Notes under the pieces: model-generated
What the model was told of the DNA's origin: nothing
Seen by the model: only the letters and a program-made list of their open reading frames with translations
The model's database searches: none
DNA from: a bacterium
GTDB taxonomy: Bacteria > Patescibacteria > Microgenomatia > Levybacterales > UBA12049
Length of the DNA: 8,889 nt
NCBI GenBank assembly: GCA_021825955.1
Contig: JAKAEH010000015.1
Span: 1-8,889 of the forward strand
Direction of reading: 5' to 3'
Program-made: the position numbers and the translations under genes
In this document: positions 1 through 7,338 of the stretch, piece after piece
Numbering within the stretch: position 1 is the stretch's first letter
How the letters are laid out: every line of letters starts with the position of its first letter

Positions 1-1
1 G

Positions 2-352
2 GGAAAAATGGATGCTCTATTATCTCTAAATACACCAGCGGATTGGCAAATTCTTGAGAGAATATTTACAGGAAAAGATAGTGATAATGTTGATTATCAA
101 ATTAAGTTCAACACGATGTATACGGCAACAGAAGCGGAGAATGTAATTATTTCGTGGCTTAAAGATATGGGGTATTCCGAAGAAAAAATTGAAAAAATTC
201 GGCAAGCTGTTTATTCAGATGAAGTAAAACAAAGTCTGGCTCGACAAAAGGAAATAGTCGAGGATCAGATAAAAACAATTAAGATACCCACGATCATGTT
301 TGATGGTAGGAGGTATGACCGAGCAGTTGGGCCAGAAAAACTTATTAAATAA
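2..352 (+). CDS. DsbA-like thioredoxin-fold protein, C-terminal part (5' end outside window)
   Basis: The frame is open from base 2 with no upstream stop, so the ATG at base 8 is probably an internal methionine and the gene starts before the window. The visible part is mostly charged helix (roughly residues 35-90 from that Met), as in the helical insertion of DsbA-family proteins. It is followed by KIPTIMFDGRRY, which matches the cis-proline strand plus hairpin at the end of a thioredoxin fold (compare GTPSFFLNG in the next gene). The redox CxxC would lie upstream and cannot be seen. The gene ends 12 bases before the next DsbA-like gene in the same direction, so the two are probably cotranscribed and act on extracytoplasmic thiols. 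It could instead be another thioredoxin-superfamily member. The fold call is moderately sure; the function is inferred. Confidence 0.6.
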   Translation, partial: GKMDALLSLNTPADWQILERIFTGKDSDNVDYQIKFNTMYTATEAENVIISWLKDMGYSEEKIEKIRQAVYSDEVKQSLARQKEIVEDQIKTIKIPTIMFDGRRYDRAVGPEKLIK

Positions 353-364
353 TAAATAATTACT

Positions 365-1111
365 ATGGAATTAGACGAACAAAACAATCAAATACTTTCA
401 AAGCGTGAACGGAAAGAATTACGGCAACAAGAGAAAATTAGGAATGAAAAAGCACAGGAACACTTAAGAATAGTTAAGAAGTGGATGAAGCGACTTATGA
501 TGTTACTTATGATTATAGGATTAATAGGTGGAATTTTCTGGTATGGATCAAATAAGCCAGAGACTTCTACTGATGAGATTCTTTCAGTAGTATCTGACGA
601 TTGGGTTAAGGGCAATAAAGATGCCCCCATTACAATCGTAGAATATCTTGATTTCGAGTGCGAAGCATGTGGAGCATATTATCCTGTAGTGAAGCGTTTA
701 TCTGAAGAATATAAAGACGAGGTAAAATTTGTCGTAAGATACTTTCCTCTTCCTGGACACAAAAATAGTATGACATCTGCACTTGCAGTAGAGGCCGCTG
801 GTAAGCAAGGGAAATATTGGGAAATGCATAATATTTTATTTGAAAATCAAAGAGATTGGGGAGAAAAGCAAATACCAGATCCTAAAATTTTTGAAAAATA
901 TGCCCAGCAAATCGGGCTTGAGATAAATCAGTATAACAAGGATATTGCATCACGGGAGTTGAGGGACAGGATAGAGCGAGATCGTAAATCAGGACAAAGA
1001 CTTAATATTCAAGGTACACCGTCTTTTTTCCTAAATGGCAAAAAAATCGAAAATCCGCGAGGTTATGAAGATTTCAAAACGTTAATACAATCCGAGATTT
1101 CTAAATCATAG
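365..1111 (+). CDS. Membrane-anchored DsbA-family thiol oxidoreductase
   Basis: This 248-residue protein has a very charged cytoplasmic N-terminus (residues 1-40), one membrane segment (about 43-61), and then an extracytoplasmic thioredoxin domain of the Thioredoxin_4/DsbA type. The domain opens with the strand ITIVEYLDFEC, and the active site is C99-E-A-C102. The cis-proline is P219 in QGTPSFFLNG near the C-terminus, with the helical insertion between. The family oxidises or isomerises disulfides in exported proteins, and a quinone-linked partner such as VKOR or DsbB would re-oxidise it; none is visible here. The start has no Shine-Dalgarno sequence, but it gives a sensible N-in anchor. It lies 12 bases after another DsbA-like gene, forming a tandem pair. 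CEAC differs from the E. coli CPHC centre, so the redox potential and direction cannot be stated. Confidence 0.88.
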   Translation: MELDEQNNQILSKRERKELRQQEKIRNEKAQEHLRIVKKWMKRLMMLLMIIGLIGGIFWYGSNKPETSTDEILSVVSDDWVKGNKDAPITIVEYLDFECEACGAYYPVVKRLSEEYKDEVKFVVRYFPLPGHKNSMTSALAVEAAGKQGKYWEMHNILFENQRDWGEKQIPDPKIFEKYAQQIGLEINQYNKDIASRELRDRIERDRKSGQRLNIQGTPSFFLNGKKIENPRGYEDFKTLIQSEISKS

Positions 1112-1127
1112 AAATTAAATAGTAGTG

Positions 1128-1156
1128 TAGTTATAAAGAATTAATCGTGATAAAAT
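1128..1156 (+). promoter_or_regulatory. Candidate extended -10 promoter for the zinc-ribbon/ATPase pair
   Basis: TGATAAAAT at 1148-1156 resembles an extended -10 (TGn plus TAAAAT). The hexamer 17 bases upstream, TAGTTA, is a weak -35. It sits in the only sizeable gap between the DsbA gene and the zinc-ribbon gene and would give a leader of about 27 bases. The very AT-rich background makes chance matches easy. Confidence 0.35.
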
Positions 1157-1189
1157 ACATTAATAATAATTAACTTAAATAATTAAAAT

Positions 1190-1438
1190 ATGAAATGTCC
1201 AATAGATGAAACAAATTTACAAATGATGGAACGACAAGGGGTCGAAATAGATTATTGTCCAAAATGTCGGGGTGTATGGCTTGATCGCGGAGAACTAGAT
1301 AAGATAATTGAGAAAAGTAATCAAAGTGCACAGAACAAGCATGATGATTTGTATCCTAATCAGAAATATTACGATAAACATGGATATGGAATGAAGCATA
1401 AAAGAAAAGGAATGCTGGGGGAATTATTTGATTTTTAA
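1190..1438 (+). CDS. Small TFIIB-type zinc-ribbon protein (zf-TFIIB family)
   Basis: This 82-residue soluble protein contains the full zf-TFIIB signature: MKCP at the N-terminus, then EIDYCPKCRGVWLDRGELDKI at residues 19-39. Likely metal ligands are C3, C23 and C26. The position that would complete the first CxxC pair is D6 (CPID), a variant I believe is common in this family, so coordination may be three Cys plus Asp or another residue. The tail (about 45-82) is basic and histidine/tyrosine-rich and looks disordered. The family has no established biochemical role. It lies 32 bases before the metal ATPase, and cotranscription with it would suit a zinc-related function, but that is only inference. 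No Shine-Dalgarno sequence precedes the ATG. Confidence 0.85.
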   Translation: MKCPIDETNLQMMERQGVEIDYCPKCRGVWLDRGELDKIIEKSNQSAQNKHDDLYPNQKYYDKHGYGMKHKRKGMLGELFDF

Positions 1439-1470
1439 CTATCAATCTGGCTACTCAGAGTAAATAAAAC

Positions 1471-3408
1471 ATGTCTCAGCAATCTGAACAAAATAACGCA
1501 TGCGATTACTGTGAATCGGAAGTAAAATCTTCGGTGACTACGGTAAAAATAAACTGGAAAAAACTACTCACAGGGATAGCTGGTGTTTCTGTGGTTCTTG
1601 GTTTCATCTTAAGCTTTTTACTTGTTTCGCCCGCACTAGTTAGCGGCATTTATTATCTTGCCATTCTCACTGGGGGTATTTATGTTATAAAGGGTGCGTG
1701 GAGAGGACTTTCAAAACAAAAATTCTTCAATATTGACTTTTTGGTGGTAATTGCATCAGTCGGTGCAATGTATCTTGGGGAATTGTCTGAAGCAGCCGCA
1801 GTCATTTTCTTTTTCTCTCTAGCAGAAGCATTTGAAGAATACGGGGTCGATCGATCTCGTCGCGCGTTACAAACACTTCTTCATAAATCTCCACAAACAG
1901 CAACATTTCTTGATGGTAAGAATATAGCCGTAAGTGAGGTACAGGTTGGACAGATAGTGTCTGTGCGACCGGGAGAGCTCATTCCGCTCGATGGGAAAAT
2001 CGTCAAGGGTTTATCTGCTGTCAATGAGGCAACAATCACTGGCGAATCCATTCCCAAAGATAAGCGTGAAGGCGATACTGTCTTTGCTGGAACACTCAAT
2101 GAAAACGGGTACCTCGAAATTGAAGTCACTAAAGAAAGTAAAAACTCGACCTTTTCAAAGATTATTGCGCTTGTTGAACAAGCACAAAGGGCTAAAGCTC
2201 CAACACAGGAATTTATTGATCGTTTTGCAAAATACTATACACCTTCCGTTGTTGTGATTGCGGTTTTTATTGCAGTGCTGGCCCCTCTTGTAACAGGAGA
2301 TTCTTTTTCGATTTGGCTTGAGAGAGCAATTATTCTTCTTGTGATTGCTTGTCCGTGCGCTTTAGTTATCGCAACTCCAGTGGCTATAACCTCGGCTATC
2401 GGTGGAGCTTCAAGAAAGGGTGTCCTTATCAAGGGAGGAAAATATTTAGAGGAGCTGAAAAAAGTTAAAGTCATTGCGTTTGATAAAACAGGAACATTAT
2501 CACTTGGAGAACCGTACATTTCGGATGTTGTTGCTTTTAACGGATTTACTGAAGCGGAGATTCTAGAGGATGCGGCTGGTCTTGAGCAGTTTTCCTCGCA
2601 TCCACTCTCAAAAAGCATTCTTGCCTTTGCTAAAGAAAAAGGAATCAATCCACACGGCATGCAAAACTATCAGAATATTGCTGGAAAAGGAGGTAAGGCG
2701 ACATGTATGGTATGTGATGATATAGAACACTGTGTAGGTAATTTAAAACTTATGGACGCACACGGTATTTCTACTAAAGAAATTATTAAAAAAACTGAAA
2801 AATTTGAACAAGAAGGCAAAACAGTAGTCTTAGTAAGTGAAGGAAAACAGATAATGGGGGCCTTGGCTATCGCCGACAAAATAAGAGATGAAGCAAAAGA
2901 AACGATAGAGCAACTTAATAAATTAGGAGTAAAGAGTGTAATGCTTACAGGCGATAATCAGCATGTCGCTTCGTACGTGGCAAGGAAACTTGGTATATCA
3001 GAAGCTTTTGGGTCACTTCTTCCTGACGAGAAAGTTAAAAGAATTCAGATACTCAAAGATAGATGCAGTTCGGTCGCCATGGTGGGTGATGGAGTGAATG
3101 ATGCTCCCGCACTTGCTCTTTCAAATGTCGGTATAGCTATGGGCACAAAAGGATCAGATGTGGCGATTGAAACTGCTGACATTGCTCTTATGAACGACAA
3201 CATTCTTAATATTCCACAAACAGTCAGCTTAAGTCAAAAAACTTTAAGAACAGTCAAGCAAAACGTGACTGCTGCACTTATTGCAAAAGTCGCATTTGTG
3301 GTTTTAGCAGTCTTTGGTATTTCAAACTTGGGAATTGCTATAGCAGCTGATACTGGGGTGGCTATTCTTGTTATTTTGAATGGTTTGAAACTCTTTAAAA
3401 CTTCTTAA
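1471..3408 (+). CDS. cadA: P1B-2-type heavy-metal (Zn/Cd/Pb) exporting ATPase
   Basis: This 645-residue inner-membrane pump should use ATP to expel soft divalent cations from the cytoplasm. Visible in order: a short soluble N-terminus with one CxxC (C11, C14) but no HMA domain; membrane segments at about 32-77 and 85-124; the actuator TGES loop (190-193); membrane segments at about 255-277 and 282-310 carrying the C294-P-C296 metal motif; phosphorylated D338 in DKTGT; the P1B histidine-proline pair H377-P378; GDGVND (539-544); and two final helices. K606 and D627 in the last helices have the same 21-residue spacing as K693 and D714 of E. coli ZntA, which favours the Zn/Cd/Pb subgroup over copper. 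Unusually, the nucleotide-binding hairpin at 412-421 carries three cysteines and a histidine (see findings). It follows the zinc-ribbon gene closely and is probably cotranscribed with it. Confidence 0.93.
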   Translation: MSQQSEQNNACDYCESEVKSSVTTVKINWKKLLTGIAGVSVVLGFILSFLLVSPALVSGIYYLAILTGGIYVIKGAWRGLSKQKFFNIDFLVVIASVGAMYLGELSEAAAVIFFFSLAEAFEEYGVDRSRRALQTLLHKSPQTATFLDGKNIAVSEVQVGQIVSVRPGELIPLDGKIVKGLSAVNEATITGESIPKDKREGDTVFAGTLNENGYLEIEVTKESKNSTFSKIIALVEQAQRAKAPTQEFIDRFAKYYTPSVVVIAVFIAVLAPLVTGDSFSIWLERAIILLVIACPCALVIATPVAITSAIGGASRKGVLIKGGKYLEELKKVKVIAFDKTGTLSLGEPYISDVVAFNGFTEAEILEDAAGLEQFSSHPLSKSILAFAKEKGINPHGMQNYQNIAGKGGKATCMVCDDIEHCVGNLKLMDAHGISTKEIIKKTEKFEQEGKTVVLVSEGKQIMGALAIADKIRDEAKETIEQLNKLGVKSVMLTGDNQHVASYVARKLGISEAFGSLLPDEKVKRIQILKDRCSSVAMVGDGVNDAPALALSNVGIAMGTKGSDVAIETADIALMNDNILNIPQTVSLSQKTLRTVKQNVTAALIAKVAFVVLAVFGISNLGIAIAADTGVAILVILNGLKLFKTS

Positions 3409-3427
3409 ATAAAGATCTGGCTTAAGG

Positions 3428-3456
3428 TTGAAAAGCATGGTATTTTTTGGTAAAAT
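3428..3456 (+). promoter_or_regulatory. Near-consensus sigma70-type promoter for the M23 gene
   Basis: TTGAAA (3428-3433) and TAAAAT (3451-3456) are separated by exactly 17 bases, five of six matches to each consensus box. The -10 box ends only nine bases before the ATG at 3466. A start 6-9 bases downstream of the -10 therefore falls at about 3462-3465, so the transcript would have almost no leader. The position in the 57-base gap after the ATPase fits a separate transcription unit. Confidence 0.7.
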
Positions 3457-3465
3457 ATATAACCT

Positions 3466-4641
3466 ATGTGGAAAATAAAATGGGTTGTTTTGGTTGGAAT
3501 TGTAATGCTTGTAATACCTGTTATAAGTATAAAAATCAAAGGTTCTGAACCAGAAACAATAAAGAGATTTGTAGTTAAACCTTCTAGTGATCTTCCGGAA
3601 GGGCAAATAAAGGAATATGAGGTAAAGGCAGGCGATACATTTGTAAAAGCATTGAATGAACAAGGTGTTCCGTATGAAGAAGCTACTTCAATACTTACCT
3701 ACTCAAAAGAAGTTTTTGATTTTGCGAAAATAAACACTGGTAAGCTATTAAAACTGGTATTTGTTAATGAAGTTTTTGCCGCTATGGAATACCCGCTCAA
3801 TAGTGATGAAATTATTCACGTCAAAAAAGATAATGACGGATTTAAGGTTACCAAGGAGGACATTCCTTATGTTGCGAAAACAGTAACAGCTAAAGGAATA
3901 ATCACTGACTCGCTTTTTGTGTCAGGCGAAAGTGTCGGACTTGAAGATAAAACTATTTTAAAGCTTGCTGATATTTTTTCAAGTGATATAGATTTTACTA
4001 CTGATATCCAAGAAAACGATTCTTTTTCTCTGGTCTATGAGAAACGAATGTTAAACGGAAAAGACGTTAGTGATGGAAAGATATTAGCGGCTAAATTTAT
4101 AAACAGTGGTATTATTTATACTGCATTCCGTTATAATGATAAATATTATAGTGAAGACGGGCAGCCCCTTGTCCGTCAGTTTCTTAAGTCTCCTTTAAGT
4201 TATGCACGAATAAGTTCTGGCTTTACTTACAACCGAAAACATCCAATTACCAAACAAGTCAAACCTCACCGAGCAATTGATTATGCTGCTCCTAAGGGTA
4301 CACCTGTCATTACTACTAGTGATGGGAAGGTGACCACAGCCAGCTTAAAAGGTGGGTTAGGGATAACCATAGAAATAAAGCATGGAAACTATCTTACTCA
4401 ATATGCCCATTTATCAAAAATTGCTAATGGTATTAAAAATGGCACTGATGTAGCGCAGGGGGATATTATCGGCTATGTAGGATCGACAGGTACTTCAACC
4501 GGCCCTCATCTACAATATGCGATGTTAAAAGACGGGAACCCAATAAATCCGCAGACCACTGACTTTCCTAGAGGAAAATCAATACAAGATTCTGAAATGG
4601 CTGATTTTAATGCAATAAAATCTCAATTTTTATTTAACTAA
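3466..4641 (+). CDS. MepM-like M23-family cell-wall protein, possibly catalytically altered
   Basis: This 391-residue protein has an N-terminal membrane anchor (about 5-22) followed by an extracytoplasmic part. A LysM/OapA-like segment (about 48-90, EYEVKAGDTF) is followed by the central domain typical of MepM/YebA (TDSLFVSGESVGL, DIDFTTDIQENDSF, DGKILAAKF). The M23/LytM domain occupies about 240-365. Active M23 enzymes cut peptidoglycan cross-links. Here H268 and D272 (HxxxD), H315 (YAHL) and H348 match LytM positions, but the last zinc ligand, the second His of HxH, is Q350 in PHLQYA. The protein may be weakened, use Gln as a ligand, or act as a non-catalytic regulator like EnvC or NlpD. 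It has its own promoter, lies convergent to the ars operon, and looks like a chromosomal housekeeping gene. Confidence 0.88.
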   Translation: MWKIKWVVLVGIVMLVIPVISIKIKGSEPETIKRFVVKPSSDLPEGQIKEYEVKAGDTFVKALNEQGVPYEEATSILTYSKEVFDFAKINTGKLLKLVFVNEVFAAMEYPLNSDEIIHVKKDNDGFKVTKEDIPYVAKTVTAKGIITDSLFVSGESVGLEDKTILKLADIFSSDIDFTTDIQENDSFSLVYEKRMLNGKDVSDGKILAAKFINSGIIYTAFRYNDKYYSEDGQPLVRQFLKSPLSYARISSGFTYNRKHPITKQVKPHRAIDYAAPKGTPVITTSDGKVTTASLKGGLGITIEIKHGNYLTQYAHLSKIANGIKNGTDVAQGDIIGYVGSTGTSTGPHLQYAMLKDGNPINPQTTDFPRGKSIQDSEMADFNAIKSQFLFN

Positions 4642-4664
4642 TCAAACGCTCAAATTATATTTCT

Positions 4665-4730
4665 CTAAACCCATTGGTCATTCCGATACTTTAAATTATG
4701 AAAAGAAAAGGGTTTAGTATAAGAAATGAC
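4665..4730. repeat. Interleaved inverted repeats in the convergent intergenic gap
   Basis: CTAAACCC (4665-4672) pairs perfectly with GGGTTTAG (4710-4717), and GTCATT (4677-4682) pairs perfectly with AATGAC (4725-4730). The order is A-B-A'-B', which cannot form a simple nested hairpin but fits a pseudoknot or two alternative stems. It lies in the 116 bases between the ends of the M23 gene and the YlbF-like gene, where a bidirectional terminator would be expected. No classical GC stem plus U-tract is seen. Confidence 0.4.
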
Positions 4731-4757
4731 AAAATTGTTTTATAGCAGTTTGTATAA

Positions 4758-5123
4758 TTATCCACAACAGCCGCCTCTTTGAGGTGGAGCAAAATTAAGG
4801 TCAAGATCATTGCTTAAGGTAATTGCCATTTCACTTATTACACCTTGGGCTTTTCTCTTAGTGTTTATCAAATCATTAATTACTTTATTTTTTCTGACTT
4901 CGTTTAACAATCCCTCGGTTTTTGCCCTCTGCTCTGCCATCCCAGGAAAATCTCCTTGTTGAAAAATAGCGGAGGTTCGTTGAGCTTCCTGAAAATCTTT
5001 TAGTAGTTTTTGCGCTTCTTTGTCGTTATTGTATATTTCAGTTGCCTTTTTATAATCTTGATAATCTTTTGTTTTTTGAATGGCCCCAGAAAACTTTTTA
5101 ATTTCTTTATCCAAATTGTTCAT
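4758..5123 (-). CDS. YlbF/YmcA-family helical protein with C-terminal GGCCG tail, last gene of the ars operon
   Basis: This 121-residue protein is almost wholly helical, with the family pattern of an N-terminal helix, KDYQDYKKATEIYNNDKEAQ and LLKDFQEAQR (about 20-50), a short QQGDFPGM turn (56-62), and a long C-terminal helix. In Bacillus the YlbF/YmcA family forms a complex with YaaT that affects RNA processing, and Fe-S ligation by cysteines has been reported for that complex. Here the only cysteines are the vicinal pair C119-C120 in the terminal PQRGGCCG, a plausible soft-metal or As(III) site. The gene starts 29 bases after arsA ends, in the same direction, with no evident promoter, so it is probably part of the arsenic operon. 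The family call is fairly sure; an arsenic role is inference from position and the CC tail. Confidence 0.75.
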   Translation of the reverse strand: MNNLDKEIKKFSGAIQKTKDYQDYKKATEIYNNDKEAQKLLKDFQEAQRTSAIFQQGDFPGMAEQRAKTEGLLNEVRKNKVINDLINTKRKAQGVISEMAITLSNDLDLNFAPPQRGGCCG

Positions 5124-5152
5124 AATATTTTTAATTTAAATTATTTATAATA

Positions 5153-7000
5153 TTATTTCTCACCATAAAGCATATAACCTGCATTTTTTAATTTATCTTT
5201 ACCTATTAAGTCGTCGACCAAAAGTGGCAATTCTACAATTGGGGCGGTAAAACGCCTATCCATTTCCACTAAATATTTTTCTTGCATTGCTTTCCTTTGT
5301 TTTAAATAGTCATTGGTAATAATTGATTCGGGTAATATAAAATTGGCTACAACAAGACTGGTAGGAACACCGATAGTTAGAAGTTCATCCATAGCACGAG
5401 CCGCTTCTTCAATCGGAGTGGACTCAGGATACATCACAAAACTGAAAGTCGTTTGATTAATGTCCTGTATCATATCTATGACTTCTTTGAAACGTGACTT
5501 GGTAATTTTATCAATTTCCGTTTCACCAGTTGAAGAAAAGGTTTTAATTTCTATTTGTTTACTCCAATCAACTGGCAATTCCAAAAGCCTTAATGTGTGT
5601 CCAGTTGGAGCAGTATCAAAAACGACAACCTCAAAATCTTTTCTCGTAGCAAAATCAATAAATTTCTCAAATGTTGCCATTTCTTCAGTGCAGGGCGAAT
5701 TCAATTCTTCTTCAATGGCAATTACTCTTTGTTTATCATATTTTTGTCTGGCCTCAACTAAAATTTTATCTTTGTATTCGGCAACCGCCTTAACTGGATC
5801 AATCCGACAAGCCCATAAAGTTTTCTCGCCATTGATTAAAGTTGGCTGATCAATCACATCTTGCTCAAAAATCTGGCTCAAATGAGAAGCTGGATCGGTT
5901 GTTAAAAGCAGTGTTTTATAGCCCTGTTCAGCAATCCACAAACCTGTTGCGGCTGCTACCGAAGTTTTTCCTACTCCTCCCTTGCCGGCAAAAAAGATTG
6001 TTCGTCTTTTATTATTTTGAGGAATGAGCAGTTGTTTTATTTTCTCGTCAACTTGGGGAATACTATCCAATACAAATTTACTTTTATCTATAGTTATTTT
6101 TACTGGCTGATAATTTTTTAATTTAAGAGCTTGCTCATGAAGCTTTTTACCCATTTTAATCAGCGATTTTTCGCCCTTAATCTCGCCTGGTTCAAGCTCT
6201 ATCAAAGTAATAGGGATAGAAAATTTATTTTTTATGATTTCCAAAAACTCCTGCTGTTTGGCAAAACGCGCCAACATAAACGGATTATTACAAACATCTT
6301 GAGGGTAAATACCATTGATAATGAGTTCTTGTGAAGTTATTTTAAGCTTCAAAAGCTCAGCAATTGAACGCTCTGCTTCATAAATCGGAGTTACTTCAGG
6401 TCGCAGAACAAAAACGAAAGTGGTTCTGGAAGTATCTCTCATGGCTGCGATGGCTTGGTCAAATTTAGCCTTTGACTCGGCTAGGGCAGCGGCTGGACCA
6501 ATACAGGTTTCTCCACCACCTTCTTTAGCGGCCTTTTCAATAACACCGCTCCATTCTACTGGCAGTTCCAGAAGTCGTAGGGTGTGCCCAGTCGGGGCAG
6601 TATCAAAAATCACTACTTTATATTCAGGTTCTTGCAAGAAATCGGTAAAACGATCGAAGGCGGCCATTTCTGCGGTGCAAGGTGAATTCAATTGTTCTTC
6701 TAAAACCACAAAACTTTCTTCTGGAATTAAGCCACGAAGCGGAGATAGGGTTCTTTCTTTGTATTCTGCTGTAGCCACATCTGGGTCAAGTTCCATTGCA
6801 AAGAGATTTTCAGTTGTTTTAATCTTCGTAATTTTGTGGCCAATTTCTTGCTCAAAAACATCCGCTAAATTTGAAGCTGGGTCGGTCGTAACAATGAGAG
6901 TTTTCTTTCCAAGGCCCGCAAAATATACCGCGCTTGAAGCAGCCATTGTTGTTTTGCCTACACCGCCCTTGCCCGAAAAGAAAAAAAATTTTGTATTCAT
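5153..7000 (-). CDS. arsA: ArsA, two-domain arsenite/antimonite pump-driving ATPase
   Basis: This 615-residue cytoplasmic ATPase is built as two homologous halves (A1 about 1-320, A2 about 332-615) joined by a linker. Each half has a deviant Walker A (GKGGVGKTT 10-18; GKGGVGKTS 339-347) and the DTAPTGHTLRLLELP signal-transduction motif (133-147; 462-476). Metalloid-binding cysteines corresponding to E. coli R773 C113, C172 and C422 appear as C108 (NSPCTAEM), C166 (GETCIGP) and C437 (NSPCTEEM). The family hydrolyses ATP on binding As(III)/Sb(III) and energises the ArsB or Acr3 permease. The length is close to the usual value of about 580-600. It starts eight bases after arsD ends, so the two are tightly coupled; ArsD is its metallochaperone. 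No permease gene is present in the window. Neither start has a Shine-Dalgarno sequence. Confidence 0.96.
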   Translation of the reverse strand: MNTKFFFFSGKGGVGKTTMAASSAVYFAGLGKKTLIVTTDPASNLADVFEQEIGHKITKIKTTENLFAMELDPDVATAEYKERTLSPLRGLIPEESFVVLEEQLNSPCTAEMAAFDRFTDFLQEPEYKVVIFDTAPTGHTLRLLELPVEWSGVIEKAAKEGGGETCIGPAAALAESKAKFDQAIAAMRDTSRTTFVFVLRPEVTPIYEAERSIAELLKLKITSQELIINGIYPQDVCNNPFMLARFAKQQEFLEIIKNKFSIPITLIELEPGEIKGEKSLIKMGKKLHEQALKLKNYQPVKITIDKSKFVLDSIPQVDEKIKQLLIPQNNKRRTIFFAGKGGVGKTSVAAATGLWIAEQGYKTLLLTTDPASHLSQIFEQDVIDQPTLINGEKTLWACRIDPVKAVAEYKDKILVEARQKYDKQRVIAIEEELNSPCTEEMATFEKFIDFATRKDFEVVVFDTAPTGHTLRLLELPVDWSKQIEIKTFSSTGETEIDKITKSRFKEVIDMIQDINQTTFSFVMYPESTPIEEAARAMDELLTIGVPTSLVVANFILPESIITNDYLKQRKAMQEKYLVEMDRRFTAPIVELPLLVDDLIGKDKLKNAGYMLYGEK

Positions 7001-7008
7001 GTTATTTT

Positions 7009-7317
7009 TTATTTTGCATTGATAAATTTTTTAAATTCTTCGAGCGTTGGATATGCGCTGGTTTTAACGATTTTGCCCTCGTAAGTTGTAATTGGCAATA
7101 CTTTTAGTTGCTGTTCTTGGATCAGTTTTATCACCTCAGGGTTTTCTTTGAATTTTTGGGGGCTTTGAGTGATAAGATAACGTTCAACCTCTATACCCAA
7201 CTTTTTAACTTCTGCTAATGTGTCTTGTAAGCTAATGAGCGTCTGGTCTGGATTAGGTCCGCATACGCCAGTTGAACAACACATTGGCGGATCATAAATG
7301 ACAATTTTTTTATTCAT
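7009..7317 (-). CDS. arsD: ArsD arsenic metallochaperone
   Basis: This 102-residue protein has a thioredoxin-like fold and the ArsD opening KIVIYDPPMCCSTGVCGPNPD. The three family cysteines that bind As(III)/Sb(III) are C13, C14 and C19, equivalent to C12, C13 and C18 of the E. coli R773 protein. The later vicinal pairs found in some plasmid ArsDs are absent. ArsD delivers the metalloid to ArsA and raises its affinity, and in R773 it also acts as a weak second repressor. The gene sits between arsR (21 bases upstream) and arsA (8 bases downstream), the classic arsRDA order. A cis-Pro-like LPITTYEGK segment occurs at about 74-82. Confidence 0.95.
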   Translation of the reverse strand: MNKKIVIYDPPMCCSTGVCGPNPDQTLISLQDTLAEVKKLGIEVERYLITQSPQKFKENPEVIKLIQEQQLKVLPITTYEGKIVKTSAYPTLEEFKKFINAK

Positions 7318-7338
7318 ATTGTTTATTTAAATTAATGT

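Noticed and set aside
8..10. ATG as the start of the first gene
   Set aside because: The frame is open to base 2 and the product would be only the tail of a thioredoxin fold, so truncation by the window edge is more likely.
1452..1462. TACTC-A-GAGTA palindrome just before the ATPase start, as a metal-sensor operator
   Set aside because: The arms are only five bases, it matches no operator I know for MerR or ArsR/SmtB sensors, and no clear promoter overlaps it.
2235..2660. Minus-strand frame of 141 residues opposite the metal ATPase
   Set aside because: It is a shadow of the CPC/DKTGT region of the ATPase. The same applies to 1881-2129, 1991-2257 and 2670-2879.
1471..3408. Copper-type (CopA) assignment for the P-type ATPase
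   Set aside because: The CPC motif alone would allow it, but the K606/D627 pair with ZntA-like spacing in the last helices points to the Zn/Cd/Pb class.
3322..3663. Minus-strand frame of 113 residues spanning the ATPase end and M23 start
   Set aside because: It covers the strong M23 promoter and two real gene ends, and its Tyr/Phe-rich translation looks like an antisense artefact.
6420..7022. 200-residue open frame on the + strand opposite arsA
   Set aside because: It lies wholly antisense to the conserved first half of ArsA, has low-complexity Ser/Val-rich composition and no recognisable motif. The frames at 5460-5849, 5842-6027 and 6131-6334 are rejected for the same reason.
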